Part shown: piece by piece, positions 61,440 through 64,000 of the stretch
Layout: each line of letters opens with the position of its first letter
Position numbering within the stretch: position 1 is the first letter of the stretch
Assembly: GCA_019117285.1 (NCBI GenBank)
Contig: DXAA01000003.1
Coordinates: 53,243-117,242 of the forward strand
DNA: 64,000 bases
From: Candidatus Limosilactobacillus intestinigallinarum
GTDB taxonomy: Bacteria; Bacillota; Bacilli; Lactobacillales; Lactobacillaceae
Direction: 5' to 3'
The notes under the pieces: model-generated
Databases searched by the model: none
Told to the model about the DNA's origin: nothing
What the model saw: the letters and a program-made list of their open reading frames with translations, nothing else
Translations under genes and position numbers: made by a program

Positions 61440-61934
61440 TTGTTAACTAAAGTTAGTTTTACATTTGGTTCACACCAAATCTTAGAAGATATCATTAAGA
61501 ATAACCCTGACCGCCAGTTTAAGTTGGTACAGGCATCGACGCACAGTAATAAGCTGGCCCTCTTCGACCTGTCCGGCCAAGATCCGGTCTTCAAGTCTCC
61601 AGTTACCCTAAACGTGTTGGAATCATCACTGAACGCTAGTTTGAATGGCGTACTGTATTACCAATCATTCCAGGTCAATGGTGATCGGCAAAAGTTGCTC
61701 TATAACAGTCTAGAGAAGATCGTCGACGATGCGCCAAGCATTGCCAATGGTGTTCTGATGACCTCAGTTGCTAACCACAACGAAAGTTCTACCCTAGTTC
61801 TGCTAACGTCATGGAACGACTTTGAAGATTTAACCGCTTGGCGGGAAAGTGATTCGTTTAAGTCATTGACTAACTTCACGACCATGGGATCCGATAACTA
61901 CTACTACGACGAAATCTATCGTCCCGTACGTTAA
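61440..61934 (+). CDS. Antibiotic biosynthesis monooxygenase-fold protein
   Basis: 164 residues with a C-terminal dimeric alpha/beta barrel segment typical of the ABM family (about 95-160; LVLLTSWNDFEDLTAWRESDSFKSL). Members include heme-degrading monooxygenases, but many are uncharacterised; the N-terminal half is not recognisable. It starts with TTG at 61440 with AGGAGGG 7 bases upstream. Single-gene unit between spx and the tRNA operon, with its own terminator. Function uncertain. Confidence 0.75.
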   Translation: MLTKVSFTFGSHQILEDIIKNNPDRQFKLVQASTHSNKLALFDLSGQDPVFKSPVTLNVLESSLNASLNGVLYYQSFQVNGDRQKLLYNSLEKIVDDAPSIANGVLMTSVANHNESSTLVLLTSWNDFEDLTAWRESDSFKSLTNFTTMGSDNYYYDEIYRPVR

Positions 61935-61958
61935 TATCCATCCAGCAATCATCAATAG

Positions 61959-61988
61959 ACGATCAAGTTTTTTGATCGTTTTTTATTT
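61959..61988 (+). terminator. Terminator of the monooxygenase-fold gene
   Basis: Stem ACGATCAA/TTGATCGT (8 bp) with a GTTTT-type loop followed by TTTTTTA. Confidence 0.85.
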
Positions 61989-61990
61989 TT

Positions 61991-62023
61991 AAAAATAAAA
62001 AGCCAGGTGCAATTACACCTGAC
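61991..62023 (-). terminator. Terminator of the rRNA-tRNA operon
   Basis: On the minus strand GTCAGGTG pairs with CACCTGGC (one G-T) and is followed by TTTTTATTTTT, just after the last tRNA-Asp. Confidence 0.85.
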
Positions 62024-62031
62024 CTAAGCTA

Positions 62032-62106
62032 CGGTCCGTACGAGACTCGAACTCGTGATCTCATCCGTGACAGGGATGCGTCCTAAACCAACTAGACCAA
62101 CGGACC
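62032..62106 (-). tRNA. tRNA-Asp (GTC), copy 2
   Basis: Acceptor GGTCCGT/ACGGACC, anticodon loop CTGTCAC, discriminator G. Nearly identical to the copy at 62617-62691. Confidence 0.96.
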
Positions 62107-62111
62107 AAAAA

Positions 62112-62185
<74 letters not shown>

Positions 62186-62196
62186 ATAATGAAAAG

Positions 62197-62268
62197 TGAC
62201 CCGTGCGGGATTTGAACCCACGATACCAGCGTGAAAGGCTGGTGTCTTAACCACTTGACTAACGGGTC
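62197..62268 (-). tRNA. tRNA-Glu (TTC)
   Basis: Cloverleaf with anticodon loop CTTTCAC and acceptor GACCCGT/ACGGGTC. Expected MnmA thiolation substrate. Confidence 0.95.
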
Positions 62269-62273
62269 ATTAA

Positions 62274-62362
62274 CGGAGAATGAGGGATTCGAACCCTCGC
62301 GCCGCTTTCGCGACCTACACCCTTAGCAGGGGCGCCTCTTCAGCCAACTTGAGTAATTCTCC
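62274..62362 (-). tRNA. tRNA-Ser (GCT)
   Basis: Class II tRNA with long variable arm; anticodon loop CTGCTAA, discriminator G. Confidence 0.95.
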
Positions 62363-62366
62363 ATAA

Positions 62367-62441
<75 letters not shown>

Positions 62442-62445
62442 ATAA

Positions 62446-62516
62446 AGCGGGTAACGAGAATCGAACTCGCGACAACAGCTTGGAAGGCTGTGGTTTTACC
62501 ACTAAACTATACCCGC
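62446..62516 (-). tRNA. tRNA-Gly (TCC)
   Basis: Anticodon loop CTTCCAA; acceptor GCGGGTA/TACCCGC with discriminator T, usual for Gly. Confidence 0.95.
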
Positions 62517-62534
62517 AATATTATTTACTTGTAA

Positions 62535-62607
62535 TGGCGCGGGACGGAATCGAACCGCCGACACACGGAGCTTCAATCCGTTGCTCTACCAACTGAGCTA
62601 CCGAGCC
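62535..62607 (-). tRNA. tRNA-Phe (GAA) with an acceptor mismatch
   Basis: Anticodon loop TTGAAGC. The acceptor 5' strand GGCTCGG faces CCGCGCC, leaving a T4-C69 mismatch. Position 37 is G rather than the usual A. Confidence 0.9.
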
Positions 62608-62616
62608 AAACTGAAG

Positions 62617-62691
62617 CGGTCCGTACGAGACTCGAACTCGTGATCTCATCCGTGACAGGGATGCGTCCTAAACCAACTAGACCAACGGACC
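62617..62691 (-). tRNA. tRNA-Asp (GTC), copy 1
   Basis: Same sequence features as the copy at 62032-62106; anticodon loop CTGTCAC. Confidence 0.96.
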
Positions 62692-62695
62692 AAAA

Positions 62696-62769
<74 letters not shown>

Positions 62770-62778
62770 ATAATAAGA

Positions 62779-62866
62779 AGGAGGATGAGGGATTCGAACC
62801 CTCGCGTCGCTCTCACGGCCTAGCGGTTTTCAAGACCGCCCCCTTCAGCCACTTGGGTAATCCTCC
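62779..62866 (-). tRNA. tRNA-Ser (TGA)
   Basis: Class II tRNA; anticodon loop CTTGAAA; acceptor GGAGGAT/ATCCTCC. The discriminator base is T, unlike the G of tRNA-Ser (GCT). Confidence 0.94.
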
Positions 62867-62897
62867 ATAATATGAATGTGTTCACCAAAACAATTGA

Positions 62898-62971
62898 TGG
62901 ACCTTGTAGGACTCGAACCTACGACCGGGCGGTTATGAGCCGCTTGCTCTAACCAACTGAGCTAAAGGTCC
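62898..62971 (-). tRNA. tRNA-Ile2 (CAT, expected lysidine)
   Basis: Anticodon CAT but the body (GGACCTTTAGCTC start, CGGCTCATAACCG arm) is that of the minor isoleucine tRNA whose C34 is converted to lysidine, not a Met tRNA. Confidence 0.88.
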
Positions 62972-62987
62972 AAAACAGCCAGGTAAA

Positions 62988-63061
62988 TCGCGGCGGGGGG
63001 GATCGAACCCTCGACCTCCCGGGTATGAACCGGACGCTCTAGCCAGCTGAGCTACACCGCG
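62988..63061 (-). tRNA. Elongator tRNA-Met (CAT)
   Basis: Anticodon loop TTCATAC without the initiator G-C triplet; C1 pairs with G72. Confidence 0.92.
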
Positions 63062-63084
63062 AAAACTAATATTAAATTAGTAAG

Positions 63085-63158
63085 TCGGGAAAACAGGATT
63101 CGAACCTGCGACCCCCTGGTCCCAAACCAGGTGCTCTACCAAGCTGAGCTATTTCCCG
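63085..63158 (-). tRNA. tRNA-Pro (TGG)
   Basis: Anticodon loop TTTGGGA; acceptor CGGGAAA/TTTCCCG. Confidence 0.95.
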
Positions 63159-63165
63159 AAAAAAG

Positions 63166-63239
63166 TGCACCCAGAAGGAGTCGAACCTTCAACCTTCTGA
63201 TTCGTAGTCAGACACTCTATCCAATTGCGCTATGGGTGC
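63166..63239 (-). tRNA. tRNA-Arg (ACG)
   Basis: Anticodon loop CTACGAA; A34 is expected to be deaminated to inosine. Confidence 0.95.
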
Positions 63240-63247
63240 ATAATAAG

Positions 63248-63333
63248 TGCCGAGGACCGGGATCGAACCGGTACGGTTATCACTAACCGCGGGATTTTAA
63301 GTCCCGTGCGTCTGCCAATTCCGCCACCCCGGC
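63248..63333 (-). tRNA. tRNA-Leu (TAA)
   Basis: Class II tRNA with long variable arm; anticodon loop CTTAAAA. Confidence 0.95.
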
Positions 63334-63349
63334 ATTATAGAACTGGCAA

Positions 63350-63421
63350 AGCGGAAGACGGGATTCGAACCCGCGACCCCCACCATGGCAAGGTGATGTT
63401 CTACCACTGAACTACTTCCGC
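63350..63421 (-). tRNA. tRNA-Gly (GCC)
   Basis: Anticodon loop TTGCCAT; acceptor GCGGAAG/CTTCCGC, discriminator T. Confidence 0.95.
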
Positions 63422-63429
63422 ATATTTAG

Positions 63430-63502
63430 TGCCGACTAGAGGATTCGAACCTCCGACCCCCTGTTTACAAGACAGATGCTCTGCCAACTGAGCTAAGTCG
63501 GC
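63430..63502 (-). tRNA. tRNA-Thr (TGT)
   Basis: Anticodon loop CTTGTAA; acceptor GCCGACT/AGTCGGC. Confidence 0.95.
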
Positions 63503-63517
63503 ATGGACAACACATTC

Positions 63518-63546
63518 ATTATACCAAACCGATAGCTGTTTGGCAA
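63518..63546 (-). promoter_or_regulatory. Internal promoter in the tRNA cluster
   Basis: On the minus strand TTGCCA (63541-63546) and a perfect TATAAT (63518-63523) are separated by exactly 17 bases in the gap between tRNA-Lys and tRNA-Thr. It would drive the 17 downstream tRNAs independently of the rRNA promoter. Confidence 0.8.
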
Positions 63547-63619
63547 TGAGCCGTGTGGGGATCGAACCCACGACCCTCTGATTAAAAGTCAGATGCTCTA
63601 CCAACTGAGCTAACGGCTC
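63547..63619 (-). tRNA. tRNA-Lys (TTT)
   Basis: Anticodon loop CTTTTAA; acceptor GAGCCGT/ACGGCTC. MnmA substrate by family knowledge. Confidence 0.95.
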
Positions 63620-63621
63620 AA

Positions 63622-63694
63622 TGGAGGATACAGGGCTCGAACCTGTGACCCTCTGCTTGTAAGGCAGACGCTCTCCCAACTGAGCTAATCCTCC
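63622..63694 (-). tRNA. tRNA-Val (TAC)
   Basis: First tRNA after 5S; anticodon loop CTTACAA; acceptor GGAGGAT/ATCCTCC. CCA is not encoded. Confidence 0.95.
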
Positions 63695-63701
63695 AAAAAC
63701 C

Positions 63702-63818
63702 GCGTGGCAACGTCCTATCCTCGCAGGGAGCGATCCCCCAACTACTTTCGGCGTGTTGAAGCTTAACTTCTGTGTTCGGCATGGGAACAGGTGTATCCTT
63801 CAAGCCATCATCACCACA
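63702..63818 (-). rRNA. 5S ribosomal RNA
   Basis: About 117 bases; minus-strand read contains ACACCTGTTCCCATGCCGAA and AGTTAAGCT, the conserved 5S loops B/C and helix III. Ends are approximate. Confidence 0.95.
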
Positions 63819-63891
63819 CTACCCTCTTCGGGTGAGAGCTTGTGCTCTCAAAACTAAACAATATCTAATCCCACCAACAAACCTAACCGCT

Positions 63892-64000
63892 TTGCTTGGT
63901 TAAGTCCTCGACCGATTAGTAATGGTCCGCTCCATGCATCGCTGCACTTCCACTTCCATCCTATCTACCACATCATCTCTGTGGGGTCTTACTTCCATAA
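63892..64000 (-). rRNA. 23S ribosomal RNA, 3' end (continues beyond the window)
   Basis: The minus-strand read contains ACTAATCGGTCGAGGACTTA, the conserved 3' terminal region of 23S. The spacer to 5S (63819-63891) holds a hairpin with GAGAGC/GCTCTC. The 3' end is estimated. Confidence 0.92.

Noticed and set aside
62898-62971. Reading this CAT-anticodon gene as a methionine tRNA
   Set aside because: Its acceptor and arm sequences match the minor isoleucine tRNA; a separate elongator Met tRNA and two initiators are present.

Overview
The window looks like a chromosomal segment of a GC-rich heterofermentative lactobacillus, most likely Limosilactobacillus. I infer this from the gene repertoire (GtfA/GtfB with a mucus-binding serine-rich adhesin, and the small Lactobacillaceae families DUF1831, DUF3397 and DUF4044), the division/cell-wall cluster without murC, the lysine riboswitch and T-box leaders, and the GC-rich third codon positions. 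The species cannot be fixed from sequence alone. I saw no prophage, insertion sequence or CRISPR array.

Layout. 1-12.4 kb is a surface locus. It holds the end of a diacylglycerol-kinase-like gene, a secreted LysM-NlpC/P60 hydrolase with a long Ala/Ser/Thr-rich linker, the O-glycosylation pair gtfB and gtfA, and a very large YSIRK-signal adhesin in which mucus-binding-type domains flank about 40 serine-rich 33-bp repeats. Two lesions sit in this locus: an in-frame TAA between the LPQTG sorting motif and the membrane anchor of the adhesin, and a frameshift that removes the catalytic half of gtfA. 12.7-21.6 kb is the diaminopimelate/lysine pathway: a six-gene minus-strand operon lysA-dapH-dapL-dapA-dapB-asd behind a lysine riboswitch, and a divergent plus-strand pair lysC-dapF. 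21.7-31.9 kb holds a GNAT gene, prs, recD2 with a TPR gene, a histidine phosphatase, and a sulfur/tRNA-thiolation and nucleoside salvage group (mnmA, DUF1831, cysteine desulfurase, mtnN, NUDIX, cold-shock protein).

31.9-48.5 kb is the dcw cluster, read on the minus strand: mraZ, rsmH, ftsL, pbp2x, mraY, murD, murG, divIB, ftsA, ftsZ, sepF, yggT-type gene, ylmH, divIVA, then a T-box leader and ileS. A three-copy MraZ operator lies upstream of mraZ. 48.6-61.9 kb carries DUF3397, a 39-residue DUF4044 gene, ftsK, trmL, rlmA, pgl, an rluD-type gene with nadK and relQ in an overlapping operon, a divergent DsbA-fold gene, a C69 dipeptidase, coiA, mecA, spx and a monooxygenase-fold gene. 62.0-64 kb is the distal end of an rRNA operon: the 3' end of 23S, 5S, and 19 tRNA genes on the minus strand.

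How it fits together: the right-hand two thirds is conserved housekeeping (envelope synthesis, division, translation, stress adaptors). The lysine block supplies protein synthesis and probably the peptidoglycan stem peptide. The left end is strain-variable surface biology. There, GtfA/GtfB would be expected to decorate the serine-rich adhesin and possibly the neighbouring hydrolase, but in this sequence both the glycosyltransferase and the adhesin anchor are broken.
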